Source of the DNA: Akkermansiaceae bacterium
GTDB lineage: Bacteria; Verrucomicrobiota; Verrucomicrobiia; Verrucomicrobiales; Akkermansiaceae
DNA: 22,525 nucleotides
Assembly (NCBI GenBank): GCA_023300205.1
Contig: JALZVD010000182.1
Coordinates: 1 to 22,525, forward strand
Reading direction: 5' to 3'
The position numbers were made by a program, and so were the translations under genes. The notes beneath the pieces are model-generated. The model saw only the letters and a program-made list of their open reading frames with translations, was not told the DNA's origin and made no database searches. This document shows, piece after piece, positions 1 to 7,625 of this stretch; positions within the stretch are counted from its first letter, which is position 1; each line of letters starts with the position of its first letter.

Positions 1-1
1 G

Positions 2-457
2 GGGATGATGCATTACCCTGTTGTAGAGGATTTTTTTAATATTATCCGGGTGCATAATCAGGGGGTTGCTTTTGGGTTTGGGAATGGCTCTGCATGGGCT
101 CCGATTGTGTTTCTTATTGTTCCGTTTGTAGCGCTCTTTGTGGTGGTGATTTTATGGAAGAAGGATTTGTTTGAGGGGGTGGCTAAATGGTCAGCACCAC
201 TTTTACTAGCTGGTATACTGGGGAATCTGATTGATCGTCTTTTTCAGGGGTTCTGGTTACGGGGGCTTGAGGGATTGTCGTTTTTGGAGCGTTTAGGTCA
301 TGGGTATGTGGTGGATTTCTTAGATATTCAGGTTCCGTTTACGAATGGTTATCATTGGCCGTCATTTAATGTTGCTGATTCGTGTATTTGCATTGCTGCG
401 ACGTTGCTGTTTATTTCAGCGTTTCAGTCTGAAAGTAAGCCGGTGAGTAAGGCTTAG
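2..457 (+). CDS. lspA: Lipoprotein signal peptidase (signal peptidase II), 5'-truncated by window edge
   Basis: LspA is the inner-membrane aspartic protease that removes signal peptides from prolipoproteins after diacylglyceryl transfer. Counting from the ATG at 5, the sequence shows the family hallmarks NQGVAFG (residues 18-24), GNLIDR with one catalytic Asp (D77), VVDF, and FNVAD with the second catalytic Asp (D125), plus three hydrophobic segments (about 31-51, 63-76, 122-138). The family's first membrane helix with its D-x-x-T/S-K signature is absent and the frame is open to the window edge, so the true start lies upstream and the ATG at 5 is internal. The two catalytic Asp residues are 48 apart, against 27 in E. 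coli and B. subtilis LspA; an insertion of about 21 residues (roughly 80-100) follows GNLIDR. Often ileS precedes lspA, but that cannot be seen here. Confidence 0.93.
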   Translation, partial: GMMHYPVVEDFFNIIRVHNQGVAFGFGNGSAWAPIVFLIVPFVALFVVVILWKKDLFEGVAKWSAPLLLAGILGNLIDRLFQGFWLRGLEGLSFLERLGHGYVVDFLDIQVPFTNGYHWPSFNVADSCICIAATLLFISAFQSESKPVSKA

Positions 458-517
458 TCTTAAGAAAAATTGGCTTTGCAGCCTAAGAAATCAGTGAGAT
501 AGTTCGTTTATCTCATT

Positions 518-1429
518 ATGCCTGTCGATAAACTAAAGTTACTCCATCAGCGTCTCACAGAAAAGGTTCTTGGTGCAGAACAGCCAGCCACGTTGCTTCT
601 TATTGCGCTTTTAGCGAAGGGTCATGCTCTTATTGAGGGGGCTCCAGGAATAGGTAAGACTTCTATCGCTCAGACTCTGGCCTCTTGTTTTGGGGGTGAA
701 TTCCGGCGGATTCAGTTTACACCGGATTTGTTACCTTCAGATATTTTAGGTTATCATCTTTATAAGCAGAATAGTGGTGAGTTTGAGTTTATTCCGGGGC
801 CGGTGTTTTCTAACCTGCTTCTGGCGGATGAGATTAACCGGACGTCTCCGAGAGTTCAGGCGGCGCTTTTGGAGGCGATGAATGAGGCGCAAGTTACTAT
901 CGATGGGAAGACGATCGCTTTAGATTCTCCGTTCTGTGTGATAGCGACTCAGAATGATACGTCATCTACGGGGACGTTTCCTTTACCCGAGCCTCAGCTT
1001 GATAGATTTCTTTTATCGATTCCGATGTCTCTTCCTAACCGTAGTATTCAGGAGAGTATTATTTTGTCCCAGCATGGGAATGTGTCTACTGGGGAGGTAG
1101 ATGCTTTTTTGAGCGTTGAAGATATTGAGACTGAACAGGATAGGTGTTTATCGATTCAGTTGTCTGAGACTCTCTCTGGCTATATTGTCGCGTTATGTGA
1201 GAGTGTGCGTCAGCTTGCTGCGAATCCTCATGCAGTTTCTGTTAGGGGATCTATTGCTCTGCTAAATGCGGCGCAGGCTTATGCACATCTTCAAGATTCA
1301 GAGTATGTGCTGCCTGATCATGTTCAGTTTGTGTTTCCTCATGTGATGAGGCACCGTATCATCTGTGATGATGGGAGTGATGCTGAGGATGTGATCGAGC
1401 AAGCACTCCAGCAGACTGTGGTAGCTTAG
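518..1429 (+). CDS. MoxR-family AAA+ ATPase
   Basis: A 303-residue AAA+ ATPase of the MoxR/RavA branch, predicted to act as a chaperone-like remodelling ATPase for membrane or secreted partners. Walker A GAPGIGKTS is at residues 41-49, Walker B LLLADE ends at D104-E105, sensor 1 is VIATQN (141-146), and the family stretch FPLPEPQLDRF is at 154-164; the lid domain fills the C-terminal third. Length and motif order are typical. It starts 60 bases after lspA without a clear Shine-Dalgarno and ends 5 bases before a DUF58 gene, followed by a transglutaminase gene: the standard MoxR-DUF58-transglutaminase set. The physiological substrate cannot be read from sequence. Confidence 0.95.
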   Translation: MPVDKLKLLHQRLTEKVLGAEQPATLLLIALLAKGHALIEGAPGIGKTSIAQTLASCFGGEFRRIQFTPDLLPSDILGYHLYKQNSGEFEFIPGPVFSNLLLADEINRTSPRVQAALLEAMNEAQVTIDGKTIALDSPFCVIATQNDTSSTGTFPLPEPQLDRFLLSIPMSLPNRSIQESIILSQHGNVSTGEVDAFLSVEDIETEQDRCLSIQLSETLSGYIVALCESVRQLAANPHAVSVRGSIALLNAAQAYAHLQDSEYVLPDHVQFVFPHVMRHRIICDDGSDAEDVIEQALQQTVVA

Positions 1430-1434
1430 ATTTG

Positions 1435-2586
1435 ATGATGAATGAATTTTCCACCAAAATAGCTCCACGAGGTGCGTTCTGTTTAGGGATAGCATTTGGA
1501 TTGTCTGTGGTGGGCGGGATGATTGGTGATGGGGTTTTGATTACGCTTGGTTTGTCCGCCGTGACTCTGATGATTTGTTGTTATGTGTTAGGGAGGAGTA
1601 ATCTTTATCATTTAGAGGCTGATGTGTCCTTGCCGCATAAGGTGCATGCTAATAAGTCTTATAGGCCTCAGGTGGTGATTAGGAATCATCGTTCTTTGTT
1701 AGATGCTTTCCATGTGAAGCTGTATCTTGCTTTTCCTCATGGAGCGGTGCTGGCGAGTCAGTCAGCGTGGGTGGCGGCGGGCTCACTGGCTAGTGCTAGC
1801 TTGCTGGTTCGTATTCCGATGAGGCATTGTAGTTTAGAGCATCCTTATAAATTTAGTTCGACGTTTCCGCTGGGTTTGTTCCGATTTTCTACCCGCCAGT
1901 TGTTGCATCATCCATTGACGATTTATCCACGGAGTATCATTCCTGATGAGTTGTTAGAGGTTGGAGCTTCTGGTCAGTGTCAATATCCTGATCAACAATC
2001 AAATTTGCAGCATGCGGGTGAGATGCGAAGTGTTCGAGCATGGCAGCCTGGAGATGCGGCGAAGAATATTCATTGGCCTGCATCGATCCGTTCATTGGCG
2101 CATGGGCATGGTCTGAGGATACGAGAGTTTGATCCTCCTGGTCTTCTTCCAGAACGGGCAGTGATTATTTTTCATTCATTTAGTGCGGAGCGAGAAATGA
2201 TGCGTGAGGATACTTTTGAGCGTGGTATTTCTTTGATTGCAGGGAGTATAGCTTATCTCAGGAACTTGAATATAAGGGCTGATCTTGTGGCTGACTTCAT
2301 GGGATGGATTCCTCTGGTTACGAAGACTAGGCCTCAGTATTATGAATGTCTTTCTTTTCTAGCAGATGGTAAACGTGCAGTGGGTACTGAGTTGCATGAG
2401 CTTCAGTCTGCGATTGATGCTATTTCAGATAAGGAGCAGATTATTATTATTTCTGATATGCCACCTGATGCTTGGTTCGATCTGGTTCAAATTCCCGATA
2501 GTGCTTCTGTGGTAGATATCCGTCAGGTTCATTTTCCGGTTAAAAAAACCATTTCAGCGAAAGAGGCTCTCTCTCAATCAGCATAA
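1435..2586 (+). CDS. DUF58 domain-containing membrane protein
   Basis: Second gene of the MoxR cluster, 383 residues. Two hydrophobic helices near the N terminus (about residues 14-49 in total) are followed by a DUF58 region with the diagnostic stretch around residues 198-222: R-x-W-x-x-G-D-x-x-x-x-I-H-W, then a short basic loop and REFDPPG. DUF58 proteins usually carry a von Willebrand A-like fold and are the partners of MoxR ATPases; that is family knowledge. I chose ATG 1435, five bases after the moxR stop; an in-frame TTG at 1432 and a second ATG at 1438 are alternatives. The C-terminal part (about 300-380) is a Rossmann-like segment ending without a further membrane helix. Confidence 0.9.
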   Translation: MMNEFSTKIAPRGAFCLGIAFGLSVVGGMIGDGVLITLGLSAVTLMICCYVLGRSNLYHLEADVSLPHKVHANKSYRPQVVIRNHRSLLDAFHVKLYLAFPHGAVLASQSAWVAAGSLASASLLVRIPMRHCSLEHPYKFSSTFPLGLFRFSTRQLLHHPLTIYPRSIIPDELLEVGASGQCQYPDQQSNLQHAGEMRSVRAWQPGDAAKNIHWPASIRSLAHGHGLRIREFDPPGLLPERAVIIFHSFSAEREMMREDTFERGISLIAGSIAYLRNLNIRADLVADFMGWIPLVTKTRPQYYECLSFLADGKRAVGTELHELQSAIDAISDKEQIIIISDMPPDAWFDLVQIPDSASVVDIRQVHFPVKKTISAKEALSQSA

Positions 2587-2604
2587 CTTTCTAGGTCATT
2601 TACT

Positions 2605-4380
2605 ATGCGCGCCGCGATTCTCATTATTAATCTTATTATTGCTTACGTCTTTCTTAGCGGATGGCCTGGGAGTTTACCTATGTGGTTGCGAGCGGTTCTG
2701 GCGTTGATAGTGGTGATGCTAGCGGTTCCGCTAAGCGATGCTTCTAGTAAAAGTAAGAATAGGCCAAAGCTGCGTAGTTTACGTGCGCCTAAGTGGCTGG
2801 ATTATCTCTATATTGGAGGGGTGGTTTTCTGTATTGAGTTATTGCTGTTGGCAGTATTTACACTAGGTCCAGCGACTGCGGAGGAGGTTCATGAAGATTT
2901 TAAATACTGGATCATGCATAGAGAGCAGCCTGCTGAGGTGATGAGGGAGGCTCCTGGTGAGCTAAGTCATGATGGAGCTGGGAATTGGTTGTGGGATAAT
3001 CATTTTAAGCGCTCACATCCTAAGCAGGCGAGTAAGCGGCCGTCTAATAAGCCAGAGATATTGATGGAGGTGGTGAATCAATTTAGTCAGACTTCACTTA
3101 GGAGGCACCGGATCTATCTTAGGACTTTTGCACTGGATCATTTCGATGGTGATACCTGGTCAATTTATCAGCCGACTAAGTTGATCATTGATAGGCCAGT
3201 GGATTCATCAATCCAGATTTCTCCTGTGAATGGGACATGGAGAAGTCTCTTGCCACTCTATGACCATACGATAATTCAGCCTTATTATGCTAATGGACAG
3301 AATCTGCTTACGAGTATACAGAATACGATTGATACTAATGTTACGTCACTCACGAAGGTTAATACGGATACTTATATTCTGCCTCGTCTGAATAAAGAGA
3401 CTTATCGTTATAGAGCGAGGTCACAGCCGATGCTTCTAGATAAGATTAGTGAGCTTGATGATAATCTATTGGTTGGTGAGACGCATAGTGTGTATTTGAG
3501 CCGAGTGAGTAATGCTAGACTTCAGAGTAAGCTTACGGAATTTGTTAGTGGCGTTGATCAAAGCTTGTCCTTAGTGGAGCAGTTAGCGGCGCTAAAAAAA
3601 TTGATTAATATTCAGTGTTCTTATTCACTGATAATAGAAAATAAGGGAGGGATGAATGCATTAGAGAATTTTCTTTTTGAAGAGAAATCTGGTTATTGTG
3701 AATTCTACGCATCAGCGGGGGCGATGTTGTGCCGTGAGCTGGGTATTCCAAGTAGGATCGCTTTTGGATGGTCAGGGGGTAAGTTTTTCCAGGATTCAGA
3801 TTTATTTGTGTTCCGTTCAGAAGATGCTCATGCATGGACAGAGGTGTACTTAGAGGGCTATGGTTGGGTCATTTATGATACTACGCCGCCAGATGAAAAT
3901 ACAGTGGAAGAGTCTGAGGAGGATGAAGTGCCTCCTGATCTCTCAGAGATGACGGATGATTCAGGAGATTATTTGTTAGATGAGGATTCAAGCGATATGA
4001 TGATCACATGGGTGAAAGTTCTTATTACGATTGGGAGTTTGATTGGTATCATTTTCGTTCTGCTCTTTATTCGTAAGCTGACACAGCCTAAAGAGAATTT
4101 TATCAGCGCGGCCTACATTAAGAGCGAGCCTAAATATCTGCAGCTGTTTCAGAAGCTCTCTGCTAGGCTTGGATATTCAATCAGGCCTGGTCAGACACTC
4201 TTGCAGAGTGTTCAGGATCTAAAGGCACAGGATATGGATGTTTCAGGGGTAAAGGGGTTATTAGACCGGATTCTGGCATACCATTATGATACTACTTATA
4301 GAAATATAGCATTAGATAGAATGGTCGAAAATGAGATTATAAGTGAGCTTAAGAGGGTGATGAAGTCGATAGAGGGGTAG
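2605..4380 (+). CDS. TgpA-like membrane transglutaminase with C-terminal DUF4129-like tail
   Basis: Third gene of the MoxR cluster, 591 residues. Three hydrophobic helices lie in the first 95 residues, then a large periplasmic region holding a transglutaminase-like core: the catalytic Cys is C365 in SGYCEFYA, the His is H409 in EDAHAWTEVY and the Asp is D425 in IYDTTPP, in the correct order and spacing. A very acidic linker (about 433-462) precedes a last membrane helix (about 467-488) and a cytoplasmic helical tail resembling DUF4129. This is the architecture of Pseudomonas TgpA. Family members may crosslink or hydrolyse amide bonds in the envelope; the substrate is unknown. It starts 18 bases after the DUF58 stop, so the three genes probably form one transcript. 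Compared with many relatives the core is followed directly by the tail without extra domains. Confidence 0.92.
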   Translation: MRAAILIINLIIAYVFLSGWPGSLPMWLRAVLALIVVMLAVPLSDASSKSKNRPKLRSLRAPKWLDYLYIGGVVFCIELLLLAVFTLGPATAEEVHEDFKYWIMHREQPAEVMREAPGELSHDGAGNWLWDNHFKRSHPKQASKRPSNKPEILMEVVNQFSQTSLRRHRIYLRTFALDHFDGDTWSIYQPTKLIIDRPVDSSIQISPVNGTWRSLLPLYDHTIIQPYYANGQNLLTSIQNTIDTNVTSLTKVNTDTYILPRLNKETYRYRARSQPMLLDKISELDDNLLVGETHSVYLSRVSNARLQSKLTEFVSGVDQSLSLVEQLAALKKLINIQCSYSLIIENKGGMNALENFLFEEKSGYCEFYASAGAMLCRELGIPSRIAFGWSGGKFFQDSDLFVFRSEDAHAWTEVYLEGYGWVIYDTTPPDENTVEESEEDEVPPDLSEMTDDSGDYLLDEDSSDMMITWVKVLITIGSLIGIIFVLLFIRKLTQPKENFISAAYIKSEPKYLQLFQKLSARLGYSIRPGQTLLQSVQDLKAQDMDVSGVKGLLDRILAYHYDTTYRNIALDRMVENEIISELKRVMKSIEG

Positions 4381-4487
4381 TGTGGTAGCGCTTTATGTGA
4401 GGAGGTAGTGCTTAAGCGTTTATTAGAGTGATGGTACAGAAAATAATGGTCATTGGTGTTTTGGCTTGGTAAAGATGGTTTGAAACG

Positions 4488-4826
4488 ATGAGTATCTTTG
4501 AAAAAATTATTGGACGTGAAATTCCGGCTAACATTGTCTATGAGGATGAGCTTTGTATTTGTTTTCATGACATTTCGCCTCAGGCACCTAAGCATTTGTT
4601 AATGGTTCCTAAAAAGTGTATTGTGCGTTTGGGTGAGGCGGAAGTTGAGGATAAAGAGACTTTGGGGCATTTATTGTTGATGGCACAGCACGTGGCTAGG
4701 GAGGAAGGGTTTCTTGATGATGGCTTCCGAGTGGTGATCAATAACGGAAGCGATGGAGGGGAGGAGGTGCCACATCTTCATTTACATCTCTTGGCTGGCA
4801 GGAAGATGACTTGGCCTCCAGGCTAG
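4488..4826 (+). CDS. HIT-family nucleotide hydrolase (HinT-like)
   Basis: A 112-residue histidine-triad protein, the normal length for bacterial HinT. The active-site triad is HLHLHLL with His at 96, 98 and 100; upstream are the family stretches PANIVYEDE, DISPQAPKHLLMVPK and VINNGSDGGEEVPH. HinT enzymes hydrolyse purine nucleoside phosphoramidates and act as cytoplasmic housekeeping enzymes. The start ATG at 4488 has no obvious Shine-Dalgarno. It is 107 bases downstream of the transglutaminase gene; that gap shows no confident promoter or terminator. The next gene starts 6 bases after its stop, so the pair is likely co-transcribed. Confidence 0.95.
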   Translation: MSIFEKIIGREIPANIVYEDELCICFHDISPQAPKHLLMVPKKCIVRLGEAEVEDKETLGHLLLMAQHVAREEGFLDDGFRVVINNGSDGGEEVPHLHLHLLAGRKMTWPPG

Positions 4827-4832
4827 GAGCAG

Positions 4833-5129
4833 ATGACTGATATCGATATAGCGGGGAAGCGTGGATTCTGGCAGAGAGTTCTTATTGCTGGAGTTTTGTT
4901 GCTTTTGGTGGCGATTTGTGTGATGTGTTTGATGTATAGCAGGGGGATGGCTGAGTCTGGCTCTGGAGAGTTCACGGATATGGAGCGAGAGATAGTGATG
5001 GTGTCAGGGAGGAGTGAGCTTCTGTTGCGTAATGCTAAATGGTTGCTTCCTGTAGCTATATTGTCTTCTTTGATGATGAATGTGGCGAGATTCAGGCTTA
5101 GGAAGTTAAAAAAGCTAGAAAACCAATAA
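4833..5129 (+). CDS. Small two-helix membrane protein of unknown function
   Basis: A 98-residue protein I do not recognise. It has an N-terminal charged stretch, a hydrophobic helix at about 15-36, a polar extracytoplasmic or cytoplasmic loop rich in Glu and Ser (about 37-68) and a second helix at about 70-86, ending in a highly basic tail (residues 87-95 contain six Arg or Lys). By the positive-inside rule the tail should face the cytoplasm. A good Shine-Dalgarno AGGAG (4825-4829) overlaps the stop of the upstream HIT gene and sits 3 bases before the ATG, the clearest such signal in this part of the window, which supports it as a real gene translated after the HIT gene. No motif points to a function. 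Confidence 0.7.
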   Translation: MTDIDIAGKRGFWQRVLIAGVLLLLVAICVMCLMYSRGMAESGSGEFTDMEREIVMVSGRSELLLRNAKWLLPVAILSSLMMNVARFRLRKLKKLENQ

Positions 5130-5179
5130 GATTTCCATATTAGGCTTGAAAACGGGCTTGTTTTGTGTTTATTGACTTA

Positions 5180-5189
5180 CCGCTAGCGG
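5180..5189. other. Perfect 10-bp palindrome upstream of rpoZ
   Basis: CCGCTAGCGG reads identically on both strands. It begins 3 bases after TTGACT (5172-5177), which resembles a -35 hexamer, in the 105-base gap between the small membrane protein and rpoZ. No good -10 hexamer follows at the usual distance (TAACAC at 5193-5198 is poor), so a role as operator is only a possibility. Confidence 0.25.
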
Positions 5190-5234
5190 GACTAACACCC
5201 ATTTAATTTTAAAACACTATCACTGAGGCTTATC

Positions 5235-5504
5235 ATGGAAGAATCGAACATCTTACTGTTTGATCAATCTGAGGAGACCAGTGGAACACCAAAATCACCT
5301 ATGAAAAGCAGCCTCGTAGATCAAGCAGCCCTGATCGTAAAAGATCCACAAGTTCTCGTCAATATTGTCTCACAGCGTGTTCGCCAGCTTAATTCTGGCA
5401 GATCACCGCTTATTGATGCTCTTCCATCTATGGGAGCAGCAGACATCGCTCTTACTGAGATCATTGAGGGCAAGATTGTAGTTACTCCAGCAGAGAGCGT
5501 GTAA
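5235..5504 (+). CDS. rpoZ: DNA-directed RNA polymerase omega subunit
   Basis: An 89-residue protein matching RNA polymerase omega, which helps fold and retain the beta' subunit. After about 27 variable residues, the alignment-defining segments appear: LVDQAALIVKDPQVLVNIVSQRVRQLNSG (approximately 27-55), with the conserved R-x-R/V-Q-L-x-x-G, and ADIALTEIIEGKI (about 69-81), corresponding to the conserved A-L-x-E-I-x-x-G-K-I motif. The N-terminal extension is longer than in E. coli omega. It directly precedes smpB (42-base gap), a neighbourhood that supports the call. Codons in this gene use more C-ending third positions than the neighbours, as expected for a well-expressed protein. Divergence makes it a borderline match, but both conserved blocks are present. 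Confidence 0.85.
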   Translation: MEESNILLFDQSEETSGTPKSPMKSSLVDQAALIVKDPQVLVNIVSQRVRQLNSGRSPLIDALPSMGAADIALTEIIEGKIVVTPAESV

Positions 5505-5546
5505 GCGTTTCTGCTAGATCATATATGTAAGCAGCCGATTCTATTC

Positions 5547-6005
5547 ATGAGTGAAGATATTTCCAAGAACCGGAAGGCTCGTCATGAATACAACATTATC
5601 AACACCTATGAAGCGGGTGTGGAGCTGAAAGGTACTGAGGTAAAGTCTATTCGTGCTGGTAAGGTGAATATCACTGATGCGTTCGCGCGAGTTGATAAGG
5701 AGCAGCTTTTTTTACATGGTTGCGATATACAACCGTGGGAGACTGCTGGGCCATGGTTTCAGCATATGTCTAAGCGGCCAAGGCGTCTTTTGGTGCATAA
5801 GTCTGAGTTATTGAAGATAGATCAGCTTACAGGTCAGAAAGGTTGCACACTTGTTTGCCTGCGCATGTATTGGAAAAACAAGCGAGTGAAGGTCGAGATT
5901 GGCGTTGCTGAGGGTAAGACCCATGCTGATAAGCGTCACGCTCTGAAGAATCAAGTAGAGATGCGTGAGGCTCAGCGAGAGGTGGCTCGGTTTAACCGTC
6001 AATAA
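5547..6005 (+). CDS. smpB: SsrA-binding protein SmpB
   Basis: SmpB binds tmRNA and delivers it to ribosomes stalled on broken messages (trans-translation). The 152-residue protein has the full family pattern: NRKARHEYNI near the N terminus, ELKGTEVKSIRAGKVNITDAFA (about 26-47), the RRLLVHKSE segment, and the C-terminal basic tail with VEIGVAEGKTHADKRHALK followed by an RE-rich helix that enters the ribosomal mRNA channel. Length is typical. One small departure is the C-L-R in place of the usual P-L-K before the WKNKRVKVE strand. The next gene, a methyltransferase, starts 6 bases after its stop. The partner ssrA (tmRNA) gene was not found in this window. Confidence 0.97.
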   Translation: MSEDISKNRKARHEYNIINTYEAGVELKGTEVKSIRAGKVNITDAFARVDKEQLFLHGCDIQPWETAGPWFQHMSKRPRRLLVHKSELLKIDQLTGQKGCTLVCLRMYWKNKRVKVEIGVAEGKTHADKRHALKNQVEMREAQREVARFNRQ

Positions 6006-6011
6006 TTGGCT

Positions 6012-6755
6012 ATGGCTGAGCAGTATATTACTAAGCCTGTGATTATTTTGGTGCAGACCCAGATGGCGGTGAACATTGGGATGTGTGCTAGAGCAATGCT
6101 TAACTGTGGGCTCGATGAGTTAAGGTTGGTTGCCCCCAGAGATGGTTGGCCAAATGTGGATGCGATAGCGCCGGCAACAGATGCTCGGCGGGTGGTGGAG
6201 GCTGCTAAAGTCTATACTACTGTGGCTGAGGCTGTGGCAGATTGTCATCAAGTCTATGCTGCGACTGCGCGGATCCGACATCTTAATACGCCTGCGGTGA
6301 CTGCTGCTGAGGCTTCTGCAGAGATGCATACAGCCGCGGCTGTGAGCGGCGGGGAGCACCGTCCTGCGATTCTCTTTGGGCCAGAGGCTTCAGGTCTGGA
6401 TAATGAGGCAATGTCACATGCTGACAGGTTGCTCCATTATCCGATGAATCCCGAGTTTACGTCGTTGAATTTAGCACAGGCTGTGTTGTTGTTCTCTTGG
6501 GAGTGGTGGAGTAAGAGGGCTGTTGCGACTGTTAGTTATGAGCAAGATTGGGAGGCTGCGCCTAGAGAAGAGTTAGATCATTATTTGAATCGATTAGAGG
6601 GTGAGCTGGATCAATCTGGATTCTTTCCCAATCCTGAGAAGCGTCCGAATACGATGCAGAAAATACGCGTATTTTTCAGCCGTTCTAATCCGAGTTCACA
6701 AGAAGTAAAAAGCTTACAGGGGATTATTTCGGCATTGATCTCTAAGCGTAGGTGA
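6012..6755 (+). CDS. trmJ: TrmJ-like SPOUT tRNA 2'-O-methyltransferase
   Basis: A SPOUT-class RNA methyltransferase of the TrmJ branch, which in E. coli 2'-O-methylates nucleotide 32 of tRNAs using SAM. Motif 1 is seen as N-I-G-M-C-A-R-A-M near residue 20-30, motif 2 as AILFGPEASGLDNE (about 119-132), and motif 3 as TSLNLAQAV (about 150-158); together they form the knotted SAM-binding site. The 247-residue length fits TrmJ (246 in E. coli). I chose ATG 6012; an in-frame TTG at 6006 gives two more residues. It is packed behind smpB, consistent with a translation-related operon. RNA specificity (tRNA position 32 versus another target) is inferred from the family and not proved. Confidence 0.88.
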   Translation: MAEQYITKPVIILVQTQMAVNIGMCARAMLNCGLDELRLVAPRDGWPNVDAIAPATDARRVVEAAKVYTTVAEAVADCHQVYAATARIRHLNTPAVTAAEASAEMHTAAAVSGGEHRPAILFGPEASGLDNEAMSHADRLLHYPMNPEFTSLNLAQAVLLFSWEWWSKRAVATVSYEQDWEAAPREELDHYLNRLEGELDQSGFFPNPEKRPNTMQKIRVFFSRSNPSSQEVKSLQGIISALISKRR

Positions 6756-6856
6756 TTTTGTGGCGTTGTGTTTTACTTGCCAAATTATTGAGTTAGTGCA
6801 TGTTGTTTTGCATCTCGTAAATCCATTTTTCTCTCTTTCTCCCCTTATTACACCAG

Positions 6857-7615
6857 ATGAAATTTACTCTTAAAAAGAAAAAAAACGAACACGATGCCTC
6901 GGGTGATATAGCTGAGTTAAAAATACCCGCGCACGTGGCAATCATCATGGATGGGAATGGGCGCTGGGCGAAAAAGCGTGGGATGCCACGTTTGGCTGGC
7001 CACCGTGCTGGTGCGGATTCTGTAAGAAAGATAGTAGAATCTTGTGATGCTCTGGGGGTAAGGTTTCTAACTTTGTATGCCTTTTCATCTGAGAACTGGA
7101 ATAGGCCAGAGAAAGAGGTGAATGCTCTGATGGATTTGTTAGAGAAATTTCTAAGAAATAAGACTCCTGAGATGATGGATGATAATGTGAAGTTAGGTGC
7201 TATAGGACGGCTGGATATGCTTCCAAATAATGTCCGCACCGAGCTAGATAAGGCGATAGCGACTACAGCTGGAAATACAGGGGTGACGATGAATCTAGCG
7301 CTTTCTTATGGTGGGCGCGAAGAGATAGTGGATGCAGCTAAGGAGTTAGTTAAACAAGCGGTGGCTGGAGAGATCTCTGCAGATAATGTGGATAATGCTG
7401 CTTTTGCAGCGGAGACTTATACAGCGGGTATGCCTGACCCAGACTTATTGATACGGACCTCGGGAGAGTTGAGACTATCGAATTTTCTTTTATGGCAATT
7501 AAGTTATGCAGAGATAGTGATCACTGATAAGCTTTGGCCTGATTTTCGTCACGATGCATTGGTCGATGCTTTGAGGGAATATACCAAGCGAGATCGTAGA
7601 TTTGGGAAACTTTAA
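6857..7615 (+). CDS. uppS: Isoprenyl transferase (undecaprenyl diphosphate synthase family)
   Basis: Cis-prenyltransferase that condenses isopentenyl diphosphate onto farnesyl diphosphate to make the C55 lipid carrier for peptidoglycan and O-antigen. HVAIIMDGNGRWA holds the catalytic/Mg-binding Asp (D32); ALGVRFLTLYAFSSENWNRP and the C-terminal block DLLIRTSGELRLSNFLLWQ, with its pyrophosphate-binding Arg residues, are all present. The 252 residues match the family. The N terminus is a run of lysines (residues 5-9). The 101-base gap upstream is pyrimidine-rich near the start and has no Shine-Dalgarno. The next gene begins 10 bases beyond the stop. This enzyme consumes the product of IspH, two copies of which lie 9-12 kb downstream in the same window. 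Confidence 0.96.
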   Translation: MKFTLKKKKNEHDASGDIAELKIPAHVAIIMDGNGRWAKKRGMPRLAGHRAGADSVRKIVESCDALGVRFLTLYAFSSENWNRPEKEVNALMDLLEKFLRNKTPEMMDDNVKLGAIGRLDMLPNNVRTELDKAIATTAGNTGVTMNLALSYGGREEIVDAAKELVKQAVAGEISADNVDNAAFAAETYTAGMPDPDLLIRTSGELRLSNFLLWQLSYAEIVITDKLWPDFRHDALVDALREYTKRDRRFGKL

Positions 7616-7625
7616 TTTTGAAATT

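Noticed and set aside
1298..1495. Minus-strand open frame over the moxR/DUF58 junction
   Set aside because: It lies across two well-supported genes on the other strand and shows no motif; same reasoning applies to other opposite-strand frames such as 3605-3835, 6793-7239 and 19237-19461.
4400..4431. AGGAGG followed by a GTG mini-ORF in the gap before the HIT gene
   Set aside because: The frame from 4408 is only seven codons and the spacing is too short; no sign of a conserved leader peptide.
5149..5164. AAAAC/GTTTT hairpin as a terminator before rpoZ
   Set aside because: Only five A/T-rich pairs around a 6-base loop, and no T tract after it.
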